A DNA stretch of 64,000 bases from Syntrophus gentianae. Lineage in GTDB: Bacteria > Desulfobacterota > Syntrophia > Syntrophales > Syntrophaceae. A program made the translations under genes and the position numbers. The DNA lies in NCBI RefSeq assembly GCF_900109885.1, contig NZ_FOBS01000007.1:62001-126000 (forward strand). The letters run 5' to 3'. A model generated the notes under the pieces. That model was not told the origin of the DNA. It saw only the letters and a list, made by a program, of their open reading frames with translations, and did no database searches. Shown one piece after another: positions 36,904-44,787 of the stretch; positions within the stretch are counted from its first letter, which is position 1; the number at the start of each line of letters is the position of its first letter.

Positions 36904-38490
36904 TTGGAGAATCTTTTTGAAAGATCCCTGAAGGACCCATCGGTCATGACGGTCACCTGGGAACTCGTCCCGGGCCGGGGGGCAAGGGAAAAAGCCCAGG
37001 AATCCGTCCTTCTGGAAGCGGAAAAAGCGGCCCGGGGAGGGAAGATCCAGGCGGTTTCCGTAACCGACAATCCCGGCGGACAGCCGGCCTTGATGGCGGA
37101 CAGCTTGGCCTGTGAAATCAAGGCGCTGGGCATCGAACCCCTTGTCCATTTTACCTGCAAGGACAAGAACCGCAGCCAAATCGAGAGTCAGCTCTACGCA
37201 CTGGAAAGGGCAGGGGTTCGCAATCTCCTCGTCATGTCCGGCGATTATCCTGTTTCCGGCTTTATGGGGCGTCCTCAGCCGGTCTTCGATCTCGATCCCA
37301 CCCATGTCCTGGCGCTAATCCGTGACATGAATTCTGGACTGGAATATCCCCTGCCGAAGGGAACAGGAAGGCTTCAGCCCGGTCATTTCTTCGCCGGGGC
37401 GGCCGTGTCTCCCTTCAAACAGACCGAGGCGGAACTTCTCGGGCAGTACTATAAACTCAAAAAAAAGATTGATTGCGGCGCCTCCTTTGTCGTGACCCAG
37501 CTCGGGTACGATATCCGCAAATTTCAGGAAGTCCTGCTCTATATGAAAAGGCGGGGCATCGAAGTCCCTGTGCTGGGAAATGTCTACATCCTGTCCTATC
37601 CGGTGGCCAGGCTGATGAAGGAAAACCGGCTGCCAGGGTGTGTCGTCACGGACGGGCTGATGGCCCAACTGGATCGGGAGCGATCCCTGCCGGATAAAGG
37701 GGTGGAAGCACGACTGCTGAGAGCCGCCAAGATGTATGCCCTGCTCAAAGGTCTGGGCTTCAGCGGCGCCCATATCGGCGGCCATCTGGTCACCTGTGAG
37801 CAGGTGGAATCGGTCATTGAAAAGGGGGAAGAACTGAGCGCCTCCTGGGAGACCCTGATCCGTGAATTTCAGTATCCCTTGCCCGGCGGCTTCTATTTTT
37901 TCCAGGAAGATCCCTATCGCAAGCTGAATCAGTCCGCACCCGAGAGCCGTCAGGGCCTATCCTCCGATGTTTCCGAAAAAGGGTTGTACGGCTTTTCCAT
38001 TTTCCTTCACAATCTGTTCTTCGAACCGGGAAGGAAAGGATTTGCCTTGATGCGCCTCTTTGCCCGAAAGCTGAAAGGAACCCGCCTGGAGAATTTCCTG
38101 CATAAACTGGAACACCTGCTGAAAACCCTGCTGTACGACTGTCGCGACTGCGGCGACTGCGCCCTGGTCGATGTGGCTTTTCTCTGCCCCATGTCGCAGT
38201 GTCCAAAGCAGCAGCGGAACGGTCCCTGCGGGGGAAGTTATCAGGGATGGTGTGAAGTCTATCCCGGCCGGCGCCGGTGTATCTACGTGAGGGCCTATTC
38301 ACGGCTGAAAAGCCGTCATCAGGAAAACCTTTTGGAAGAGATTCCGGTGGCACCCTGCAACTGGGATCTGAATTCGTCGTCCGCCTGGCTGAATTTCTTT
38401 CTGGGGAAGGATCATACGGCGAAGCGTCTGGGTATTTCAGAACTTCCCGATAAACCGGAGTCTTCCGGTTCTAATTCCAGATCAGCTTAG
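36904..38490 (+). CDS. metF: Methylenetetrahydrofolate reductase fused to a MetV-type zinc/cysteine domain
   Basis: 528 residues. TTG start at 36904 (GGAG seven bases upstream) gives the family-like N-terminus FERSLKDPSVMTVTWELVPGRG; ATG 36946 is an alternative. Residues about 15-295 are the MTHFR TIM barrel: SVTDNPGGQPALM, EPLVHFTCKDKNR, NLLVMSGDYP and AAVSPFKQTEAEL. The C-terminal 120 residues hold the Cys-rich MTHFR_C (MetV) domain, CRDCGDCALVDVAFLCPMSQC, then NGPCGG, GWCEVYP, RRRC and the final CNWD. In acetogens MetV is a separate subunit that connects MetF with other redox partners; here it is one chain. The product is methyl-THF. Confidence 0.92.
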   Translation: MENLFERSLKDPSVMTVTWELVPGRGAREKAQESVLLEAEKAARGGKIQAVSVTDNPGGQPALMADSLACEIKALGIEPLVHFTCKDKNRSQIESQLYALERAGVRNLLVMSGDYPVSGFMGRPQPVFDLDPTHVLALIRDMNSGLEYPLPKGTGRLQPGHFFAGAAVSPFKQTEAELLGQYYKLKKKIDCGASFVVTQLGYDIRKFQEVLLYMKRRGIEVPVLGNVYILSYPVARLMKENRLPGCVVTDGLMAQLDRERSLPDKGVEARLLRAAKMYALLKGLGFSGAHIGGHLVTCEQVESVIEKGEELSASWETLIREFQYPLPGGFYFFQEDPYRKLNQSAPESRQGLSSDVSEKGLYGFSIFLHNLFFEPGRKGFALMRLFARKLKGTRLENFLHKLEHLLKTLLYDCRDCGDCALVDVAFLCPMSQCPKQQRNGPCGGSYQGWCEVYPGRRRCIYVRAYSRLKSRHQENLLEEIPVAPCNWDLNSSSAWLNFFLGKDHTAKRLGISELPDKPESSGSNSRSA

Positions 38491-38498
38491 AAAGGATT

Positions 38499-38527
38499 GC
38501 CGGAGGACGAGCGTCGAGCCCTCCGGC
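38499..38527. terminator. Hairpin between convergent metF and CMD genes
   Basis: GCCGGAGG (38499-38506) and CCTCCGGC (38520-38527) make a perfect 8-bp stem with a 13-base loop right after the metF stop. No T run follows on the plus strand. It may serve both converging genes. Confidence 0.45.
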
Positions 38528-38547
38528 GGAAGGAATTTGCTTTGCGG

Positions 38548-38964
38548 CTAGAGGGTTGATGCGGGTTTATCTGGAATCGGCCATTCTCCCCGTTCTTTCA
38601 GGACTTCCCGGAAGACGTTCAGCGCCTCGTTGACGGCGGGCATACCCGCATAGGGGGCCATCTGAAAGAAAATTTCCGTCAGCTTCCGGGGGTCGCAGCC
38701 CACATTCAGGGCGGCATTGACGTGAAGCTTCAGCTCATCGGTCGCCCGAATGGCCCCGAGAATCGCGCAGGCTGCCATCTGCCGCTCCGGCAGGGTTAGC
38801 ACGGTTCGTGAGTAGAGATTCCCCGTGATGAACATGGAAAAATCATTGGCCAGATCCCGGTCAAAGGCCTTCCAGGTGAGGTAAGGCGGATCCATCTTGA
38901 TCCCCTTGCCGAAAAGTTTTTTTGCGGTTTCCTGTGTTCTGTTCCTGATTGCTTCCTCGTCCAA
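38548..38964 (-). CDS. Carboxymuconolactone decarboxylase family protein
   Basis: 138 residues from a TTG start (AGGAG about 12 bases upstream; no better ATG keeps the N-terminal helix). The core LTLPERQMAACAILGAIRATDELKLHVNAALN-type helices and PRKLTEIFFQMAPYAGMPAVNEAL belong to the CMD/AhpD family. The CxxC pair of AhpD peroxidases is not present (a single Cys in ACAIL), so the gamma-carboxymuconolactone-decarboxylase-like subgroup is more likely. The biochemical role is open. It follows the HDAC-like gene on the same strand after 86 bases. Confidence 0.82.
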   Translation of the reverse strand: MDEEAIRNRTQETAKKLFGKGIKMDPPYLTWKAFDRDLANDFSMFITGNLYSRTVLTLPERQMAACAILGAIRATDELKLHVNAALNVGCDPRKLTEIFFQMAPYAGMPAVNEALNVFREVLKERGEWPIPDKPASTL

Positions 38965-39050
38965 TGTTGTTTAAGTCTCCTTTCTGCTGTGAATCCTTTT
39001 TCGATTCTGAGATTGCGCCTCTTCCGCTAAGGATGCCCCTGTCCGTCCGA

Positions 39051-40361
39051 CTATTTGACCAGGAAGAGATCCTTATCTTTGTCCTGAAGATAGATATACT
39101 GGTATCCGTCTTTCTTGGCGGCTTTTTCGTAAGCATCCTCGCCTTCCCGGCGGCATTCCGGGCAGGCCTTCCAGGGGATCTGGACGGCTAGAATGCGGTT
39201 GCCCAGATCGGAACGGGAATCAATCTTCACCATTCCGCCGCAATCGTTGCAAACCCGGACAACCACTTCCTGCTGCTCCCGGATTCCGTCCGTATCATAG
39301 TAGATGCTCTTCCTTTGCGCTATGTATTTCTTGTCGCCGACCAGTTTCTCCCGGATCTCGTTCCGGCGTGACCAGAGTTCATAGATCTCTTCCGCCTCCT
39401 GGGCGATATAGCGGGAGATGTCCTGCGACTGCCGAAGGCTGGACGATTCGTATTCCGGCTCGCGGACGTGACTGTAATCGAGACCGGCCATGGCCAGGAT
39501 AATGCCCACATTCACATAGGGGAGCGCTTTTTCGATGGAATAGCCGCCCTCCAGGACGGCGATATCGGGTGACAGCATGTCGTTCAGCGTGGCGTACCCC
39601 TGAGCGCTGAACCGCATGTCCGTGATCGGGTCGGAAAAATGGTTGTCCTGTCCAGCCGAGTTGATCACGAGATCCGGCTTGAATTCACGGAGGATGGGGA
39701 GAATGGCCTGTTCCGTGATGTACAGGAATCCCTCGTCGGAGGTCCTGGGCGGCAGAGGAATGTTCAGGGTGGTTCCCAGGGCATTGGGCCCGCCGAATTC
39801 TTCATGAAAACCGGAACCGGGATAAAGAGTCCGGCCATCCTGGTGGATGGAGATGCAGAGGGTATCCGGGTCGTTCCAGTAGATGTTCTGAGTTCCGTCG
39901 CCATGATGGCAGTCCGTATCCACCACGGCTATCCGCTTGTGGCCGTAGTGGCAGCGGATATATTCAATCATGATGGCTTCGATGTTGACATTGCAGAATC
40001 CTCTTGCACCGTGAACGACCAGCATGGCGTGATGCCCCGGCGGCCGGACGAGGGCAAAGGCGTTGTCCACTTCCTTTTTCATGACCTTTTCCGCCGCGGT
40101 AATCGCCCCGCCGGCGGAAATCAGATGGGATTCCGTCGTTACGGCGCGGGCGTCGGGAACGCAGAAATGGGTCCGGTTAATATCCCCATAAGAGGCAAGA
40201 GAGGGCTTATATTCGACGATATTCTCCAGATCGAGCAGGCCTTCCTCGAATACCTGATCCTGAGTGTAAAGCAGGCGTTCCTCCCTTTCGGGATGGGTCG
40301 GCGAGATTGCCCAGTCAAAGGCCGGGAAAAAGATCAATCCGGTTTTCCTTTCTTTTTTCAT
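39051..40361 (-). CDS. Histone deacetylase-like amidohydrolase with C-terminal zinc ribbon
   Basis: 436 residues. The class II HDAC fold is shown by HPEREERL, RPPGHHAM, VDTDCHHGDGTQNIYW (metal-binding Asp, catalytic His pair), SAGQDNHFSDPI and LEGGYS. The last 100 residues add a zinc-ribbon-like pair CNDCGG and CPECRREG, which is not part of the usual HDAC fold. Bacterial members deacetylate polyamines, acetoin-related compounds or proteins (AcuC). The ATG overlaps the stop of the upstream hydantoinase gene by four bases, so both are translated together. Substrate unknown. Confidence 0.88.
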   Translation of the reverse strand: MKKERKTGLIFFPAFDWAISPTHPEREERLLYTQDQVFEEGLLDLENIVEYKPSLASYGDINRTHFCVPDARAVTTESHLISAGGAITAAEKVMKKEVDNAFALVRPPGHHAMLVVHGARGFCNVNIEAIMIEYIRCHYGHKRIAVVDTDCHHGDGTQNIYWNDPDTLCISIHQDGRTLYPGSGFHEEFGGPNALGTTLNIPLPPRTSDEGFLYITEQAILPILREFKPDLVINSAGQDNHFSDPITDMRFSAQGYATLNDMLSPDIAVLEGGYSIEKALPYVNVGIILAMAGLDYSHVREPEYESSSLRQSQDISRYIAQEAEEIYELWSRRNEIREKLVGDKKYIAQRKSIYYDTDGIREQQEVVVRVCNDCGGMVKIDSRSDLGNRILAVQIPWKACPECRREGEDAYEKAAKKDGYQYIYLQDKDKDLFLVK

Positions 40362-42034
40362 GACAGCTCTCCTGTTGAAAACCCTGCGATGAGGCCCGGC
40401 TTTACCTGCAGCTTGATTCGGATGTTTTTCCCCGTGGCGTAGAAATCTCTCACCATATTGAACTCCTGATCTTCAATGATCTCTATCTCCAGGTCCTCCT
40501 CTGAAGCGCCCATGCGGAGAGCCCGTTCCTTTAGCAGATCTCTTCCGGTTTCCAGGGCATCTCTTCGAGAAAAACGGGAAGGAAGCTTTATCGAAACGCC
40601 TTCCTCGCCGATGGTCATGGTACCCCGTTCGGTGTCGGCAAGGATCGTGATCTCGGCGGTTGTCCGGGCGAGGGCCGCGCCGATGGCGTTGGCGACCTCG
40701 GAATGGGGGGGGATAGAAACCGGGCACTCAAGCAGTTGGCCAAGTCGGCTGGACATGGGCTTTGCCGGTCCGCCGATGATGTGCAGGATTTTCGGGGAAA
40801 CCCGTTTCCCTTCCAGGAGCTCATGGATGGTATAGACCGGCTTGTTGTTGATATCTTCAATGACGGCGCGGACGTGGCGCGCAATGATCTGACAGGATTC
40901 CTCGAAGATGCTTTCTGCGGCCTTCTGCGCGGTGCATCCCATGGCTTCGGCGATGTCCTGCATCGCCCTTTCGGCCTTTGAACGATCGCCGATATCGGTC
41001 AGGCCGAGAAGAATCATGGCGTCTGTCGGGGTAGGGAAGGGTCCGTCGAAGGCGGCTGCGGGGCCTTCGCGCTGCGGTCCTATAAGAAGCTGGCCGCCTT
41101 CAAAGCGCACCCGGCTGTCACCGCCGATTCCAACGGGCTTTGAACGAAGACCCCGAATCAGTGTTTTATGACCTTCCATGGTTACGCCGAAGGATTCCAG
41201 GAGCGGGACGCCATCGGCAAAAACGGCGATGTCCGTCGTTGTTCCACCGATATCCAGGGCGATGGCATCCTCCTTGTTGGTCGGGGTCATGCTCAGAATC
41301 CCCATGATACTGGCCGCCGGTCCGGACAGGATGGTGTGGACCGGAAATTCCACGGATTGCTCAATGTTGAATGTGCCGCCGTCCGCCTTTAAAATATAGA
41401 CCGGAACGGAAATCCCCAAATTCCGGAAAAATTTCATGACCTCCTGTGCAAAGGTCGAATAAAGCTCCCAGACGGCCTCGTTCAGGTAGGTTGTGGCAAC
41501 CCGTCTTGGGAAATTGAGATGGCCTGACATCCGATGGCCCAGGGAAACATGCCGCAGGCCGTTGGAGATGATTTTTTCGATCTGAAATTCCTGATTCGGA
41601 TTACGGGTTGAGAATTTGCCGACGATCCCGACGTGCTTCAAGCCCTTCTGCCGGAAGTCATCGGAAATACGTCTCACTTCGGCAGGGTCAATGGGCGCCG
41701 TCTCAATTCCCCGGTGGTTGACATAACCGGTAAGAAAATGGGCGTGTTCCGAGTTTGAAATGTAAGAAGGAGGAAGGCCGGGACCGCTGATGACCAGAAG
41801 CCCTACGGGATCCACTTTGTTCTGTACGATCGCATTGGTTGAGAGAGTCGTGCTGAGGACGATGCGCTGAAGTTTCTCGAGGGACTCGCCCTTCAACAGT
41901 TCCGAGGCGATTTCGGAAAGAGAAACCACGATGTGCTCAGGATTCGTTATGACTTTCGCAGTTTTCTTGATTCGGCCGGAATCGATCAGAACGGCGTCCG
42001 TGTGTGTGCCTCCCACGTCAATGCCGAGAATCAT
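40358..42034 (-). CDS. Hydantoinase/oxoprolinase family protein (HyuA-like)
   Basis: 558 residues. ASKHA-type ATP-binding motifs: LGIDVGGTHTDAVLID at the N-terminus, LSTTLSTNAIVQ, and ALDIGGTTTDIAVFADGVPL as second phosphate motif, ending with LARTTAEITILAD and IIGGPAKPM. The family hydrolyses 5-oxoproline, hydantoins or carboxylates acetone/acetophenone, usually with a HyuB partner. No hyuB gene is adjacent; instead a histone-deacetylase-like amidohydrolase overlaps its end by four bases. The protein is shorter than oxoprolinases, consistent with a HyuA subunit. Expressed from a likely promoter at 42075-42103. Confidence 0.88.
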   Translation of the reverse strand: MILGIDVGGTHTDAVLIDSGRIKKTAKVITNPEHIVVSLSEIASELLKGESLEKLQRIVLSTTLSTNAIVQNKVDPVGLLVISGPGLPPSYISNSEHAHFLTGYVNHRGIETAPIDPAEVRRISDDFRQKGLKHVGIVGKFSTRNPNQEFQIEKIISNGLRHVSLGHRMSGHLNFPRRVATTYLNEAVWELYSTFAQEVMKFFRNLGISVPVYILKADGGTFNIEQSVEFPVHTILSGPAASIMGILSMTPTNKEDAIALDIGGTTTDIAVFADGVPLLESFGVTMEGHKTLIRGLRSKPVGIGGDSRVRFEGGQLLIGPQREGPAAAFDGPFPTPTDAMILLGLTDIGDRSKAERAMQDIAEAMGCTAQKAAESIFEESCQIIARHVRAVIEDINNKPVYTIHELLEGKRVSPKILHIIGGPAKPMSSRLGQLLECPVSIPPHSEVANAIGAALARTTAEITILADTERGTMTIGEEGVSIKLPSRFSRRDALETGRDLLKERALRMGASEEDLEIEIIEDQEFNMVRDFYATGKNIRIKLQVKPGLIAGFSTGELS

Positions 42035-42074
42035 AGGGATACCTCACTCATGTATTCTGAAAAATTGGACATTT

Positions 42075-42103
42075 TATATACCGATAATTTTTTGTCTTGA
42101 CAA
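42075..42103 (-). promoter_or_regulatory. Minus-strand promoter of hyuA/HDAC operon
   Basis: On the minus strand TTGTCA (42103-42098), 17-base spacer, TATATA (42080-42075). The -35 overlaps the -35 of the plus-strand promoter. Confidence 0.5.
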
Positions 42104-42124
42104 GGTAAAAAAAAGGCGTATGTT
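42097..42124 (+). promoter_or_regulatory. Plus-strand promoter of lipoprotein pair
   Basis: TTGACA (42097-42102), 16-base spacer, TATGTT (42119-42124), about 70 bases before the ATG at 42194. Its -35 is shared on the opposite strand with the divergent promoter. Confidence 0.5.
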
Positions 42125-42193
42125 TCGCTCTCACATGCATTTGAAAAATTGAAAAAAAAGTGAGTGTAAATGATTGAAAGGAGGTGACATTCG

Positions 42194-42436
42194 ATGAAGA
42201 AGGTCTTAGCGTTTGTTATTTCGGCGGTTTTCTTTGCGGCATTATCCTTTGCAGTCGTAGGTTGTAAGAAGGCAGAGGAACAGAAGCCTGCGGAAGAGGT
42301 GAAGAAGGAAGCCCCGGCACCGGCTCCGGCAGCGCCTCCAGCGCCCGCCCCGGCCCCGGAAGCTAAGGCTCCGGAAGGAGCAAAAGCTCCTGAAGCAGCC
42401 CCCGCGCCCGCACCGGCACCCGCTCCTGCAAAGTAA
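42194..42436 (+). CDS. Pro/Ala-rich small lipoprotein, copy 1
   Basis: 80 residues. A lipoprotein signal (MKKVLAFVISAVFF, lipobox VVGC) is followed by a charged KKAEEQKPAEEVKK segment and then an Ala-Pro repeat tail. AGGAGG precedes the ATG closely. It is a near copy of the next gene. The Ala-Pro tail resembles periplasmic spacers (TonB-like or cell-wall spanning). No known function. Confidence 0.8.
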   Translation: MKKVLAFVISAVFFAALSFAVVGCKKAEEQKPAEEVKKEAPAPAPAAPPAPAPAPEAKAPEGAKAPEAAPAPAPAPAPAK

Positions 42437-42492
42437 CATGATTTAAAGATATATGGTTCAACAGAAATTATTCGGAAGGAGGTGATATCTAA

Positions 42493-42729
42493 ATGAAGAG
42501 GATTCTATCCGTTCTGTTTTCAGTACTTTTCTTTGCGGCAATCTCCTTTGCAGTCGTTGGCTGTAAGAAGGCCGAAGAGCAGAAGCCTGCGGAAGAGGTG
42601 AAGAAGGAAGAACCGGCTCCGGCTCCGGCAGCGCCTCCAGCGCCCGCCCCAGCCCCGGAAGCGAAAGCTCCTGAAGCAGCGCCCGCACCGGCCCCTGCAC
42701 CGGCTCCGGCACCCGCACCGGCAAAGTAA
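42493..42729 (+). CDS. Pro/Ala-rich small lipoprotein, copy 2
   Basis: 78 residues, with the same layout as copy 1: signal MKRILSVLFSVLFF, lipobox VVGC, KKAEEQKPAEEVKKEE and an Ala-Pro repeat tail with a slightly different repeat number. AGGAGG lies upstream. The two genes are 56 bases apart and end at a strong terminator, so they form one transcription unit made by tandem duplication. Confidence 0.8.
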   Translation: MKRILSVLFSVLFFAAISFAVVGCKKAEEQKPAEEVKKEEPAPAPAAPPAPAPAPEAKAPEAAPAPAPAPAPAPAPAK

Positions 42730-42754
42730 TTTTATAAAAAAGCTTGAAGTAAAG

Positions 42755-42801
42755 AACCAACCGGTTATTTGTCTAATTCAAATAGCCGGTTGGTTTTTTC
42801 T
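42755..42801 (+). terminator. Strong intrinsic terminator after lipoprotein pair
   Basis: A 17-bp stem (42755-42771 with 42779-42795, one G-U pair) around a 7-base loop, followed by T residues. It is the longest perfect terminator stem in the window. Confidence 0.92.
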
Positions 42802-43027
42802 TTTTTGAGCCCGGATGAAGGTGAGTTCGCAAAACATCGACCTGCCACAGGTAACAAATTCTCCATAATTGAAATCATTTATAAATTTATTTGCTACGGA
42901 CAACGATTTCATGTTAAAAATGGTTGAAGAGTTATTTGAGGTTGGAGAGTTGATTCCTGAACGGTCCCTGTTTCGGGAATCGCTGAGAAAAGTGGAGACT
43001 GCAGACAGCGGGAAAGGAGGCTGGAAC

Positions 43028-43411
43028 ATGATCGAAAGAAATAATGATTTTATCACAGGGTTGCTCATAGGAGGCTTGGCGGGTGTCCTGATCGGCATTC
43101 TTTACGCTCCGAAAAGCGGCAGGGAAACACGGGATGATATCGGGAAAAAAACGGAAGAACTGATGGCGAAGGCCAAGGATGAGTATGATCAGGCCATGGA
43201 AAAAAGCAGGAAAGCCTATGAAACGGCTGTGAAAGCTATCACGGATGTTCGGAGGAAGGCGGAAGAGAAGGCGGAGGAAGTTGAAAAAACGGCGGCTGAG
43301 TTGAAAGAGCGCGGAAAAGAAACCCTGCAGGAGGGCGCCGGTCGGGTTAAAAGGGCCGTTGATGCGGGATTGGAAGCTTATCGGCAGGAGAAAGAAGCGC
43401 CGGCAGAATAA
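43028..43411 (+). CDS. YtxH domain-containing envelope protein
   Basis: 127 residues from ATG 43028 (AAAGGAGG upstream; in-frame codons before have no family sequence). One N-terminal membrane segment DFITGLLIGGLAGVLIGILY is followed by APKSGRETRDDI, the classical YtxH signature, and a long Lys/Glu/Ala coiled-coil helix to the end. YtxH-like proteins occur with general stress or envelope genes, and their action is unknown. The gene for a DUF948-like protein follows after 33 bases. Confidence 0.85.
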   Translation: MIERNNDFITGLLIGGLAGVLIGILYAPKSGRETRDDIGKKTEELMAKAKDEYDQAMEKSRKAYETAVKAITDVRRKAEEKAEEVEKTAAELKERGKETLQEGAGRVKRAVDAGLEAYRQEKEAPAE

Positions 43412-43444
43412 AAGAGACGTTCGTCTTTGGAATGGAGCCGTTGC

Positions 43445-43843
43445 ATGAATCTGGAAATCACGAATTATGTATTGCTCGGTTTTCTTCTGTTGCTGGCAAT
43501 ACTGGTTCTCCCATTGCTTTACCAGCTCTGGCGGACCGTAGAACAGCTTACTCTTACCCTCCGCACCTTGAATTCGAGATTGCCCGCAATTTTAAAGAAC
43601 CTTGAAGATATTACGGGTAATTTGAACGAGACGACGACCAGTATCAATATGCGTGTTGCAGAGTTGTCGCTGGTCCTTCAGCGGGTTTTTGCTTTTTTGG
43701 GCGCTTTTCGTGGCGCGGAGCAGCTGGTGCGATCACAGACGAAGTCTCCCTTGTTGCGACTTGTTAATAATGCCAGGCCCATTGTGAAAGGCGTAAAAAC
43801 CTTCTTTCAGGTCTTGAATACCAGTCCCAGGGATCCGGTTTAA
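43445..43843 (+). CDS. DUF948-like membrane-anchored protein
   Basis: 132 residues from ATG 43445 (GGAG seven bases upstream). It has one N-terminal membrane helix (YVLLGFLLLLAILVLPLLY) and a helical heptad-like part (LTLTLRTLNSRLPAILKNLEDITGNLNETT) as in DUF948/apolipoprotein-like proteins. It sits directly after the YtxH gene, a common combination in Firmicutes and deltaproteobacteria. Function unknown. Confidence 0.75.
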   Translation: MNLEITNYVLLGFLLLLAILVLPLLYQLWRTVEQLTLTLRTLNSRLPAILKNLEDITGNLNETTTSINMRVAELSLVLQRVFAFLGAFRGAEQLVRSQTKSPLLRLVNNARPIVKGVKTFFQVLNTSPRDPV

Positions 43844-44025
43844 AAGAAGTTAGCAAAAGAGAGGCGTCCTGGCATAGGAGAGAGAAAAGGGGAGGGGAAG
43901 GGATGCCCGGGGTTGGCGCTCCCTCTCCTCCCTTTAAATTCCCTTAGAAAAAAGACATTGCCCTGAGATCTATCCGAAGGGGCTGAATTTCCGAAGCGGT
44001 TCAGGATCAAAAAGGAGCGGTTTGC

Positions 44026-44499
44026 ATGGCCAAGGTCACGTTTGGCAATAAATGGGGACGTGTACGGGTAAAGAGTAACAGCGCAAAAGGGACTTCAGCG
44101 AGATCGCCTGAAGATGTTGTCCGGGAATTGAAAAAGGATGCGGAACGGCCGCCCGGGGAAGACTACCGTGAGCGGTCACTGGCCCTTCATGGCCTCATCT
44201 GCGCGCGATGCGGCCGGGAATTTGATGCGGCGAATCGTCATCTGCTGACGGTTCATCATAAGGACGGCAACCATCAGAACAATCCACCCGACGGGAGCAA
44301 CTGGGAAAATCTCTGCGCCTATTGCCATGAAGATGTCCACAGTCGGGAACTTCTTGGAGACTATTTGAAGGGAAGATCCGGGGAAAAGGAAGTCAGCCTT
44401 GTTTACTCCAACGATAAGGCCGGCAACAGAAGGGATGGCGACCTTGGTTCATTGGGGCAGCAATTGCTCAACGCCATGGAAAAAAAGAGAAAATCGTAA
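44026..44499 (+). CDS. YajD-type HNH nuclease
   Basis: 157 residues. The HNH core spans CARCGREFD (first Cys pair), TVHHKDGNHQNN (general-base His), NWENLCAYCHEDVHSRE (Asn, second Cys pair and final His): all catalytic and zinc positions are in place. A basic N-terminus (KWGRVRVKSNSAKG) could bind DNA. YajD proteins are usually near 115-140 residues; the 30 extra C-terminal residues have no known domain. Its biological role is unknown. Confidence 0.85.
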   Translation: MAKVTFGNKWGRVRVKSNSAKGTSARSPEDVVRELKKDAERPPGEDYRERSLALHGLICARCGREFDAANRHLLTVHHKDGNHQNNPPDGSNWENLCAYCHEDVHSRELLGDYLKGRSGEKEVSLVYSNDKAGNRRDGDLGSLGQQLLNAMEKKRKS

Positions 44500-44529
44500 G
44501 GTCAAAAAAATCAGAAATGAAAAGAAGGT

Positions 44530-44757
44530 CTATTTGAGAATGAGATTTGGCTCCTTCGTCGAACAGGTCTTTTCTCCCACTGAAGTCCCGCAGTAGATGC
44601 AGGTGTAATCGTATTTCTCCCCGTTGGCCAGGATAAGCAGCAGCCTTTTTCGGACAGGAACCGCCTGCTTGCACCGAGGGCAGTAAAGTTCCGTGGCGTC
44701 GAAATCCTGATAAGCCTCTTCCCCCCAATAATTCCCGTTCGATATCCTGTTAAACAT
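44530..44757 (-). CDS. Small zinc-ribbon protein
   Basis: 75 residues on the minus strand, from ATG 44757. Two CxxC knuckles (CPRC at about 26-29 and CIYC at 53-56) make a zinc ribbon; the rest is LLLILANGEKYDYT between them. It is convergent with the HNH nuclease and 30 bases downstream of the NAD synthetase gene on the same strand. No function is known. Confidence 0.65.
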   Translation of the reverse strand: MFNRISNGNYWGEEAYQDFDATELYCPRCKQAVPVRKRLLLILANGEKYDYTCIYCGTSVGEKTCSTKEPNLILK

Positions 44758-44787
44758 GGCGTGTATCCTGAATCTTTTCCTACGGGT

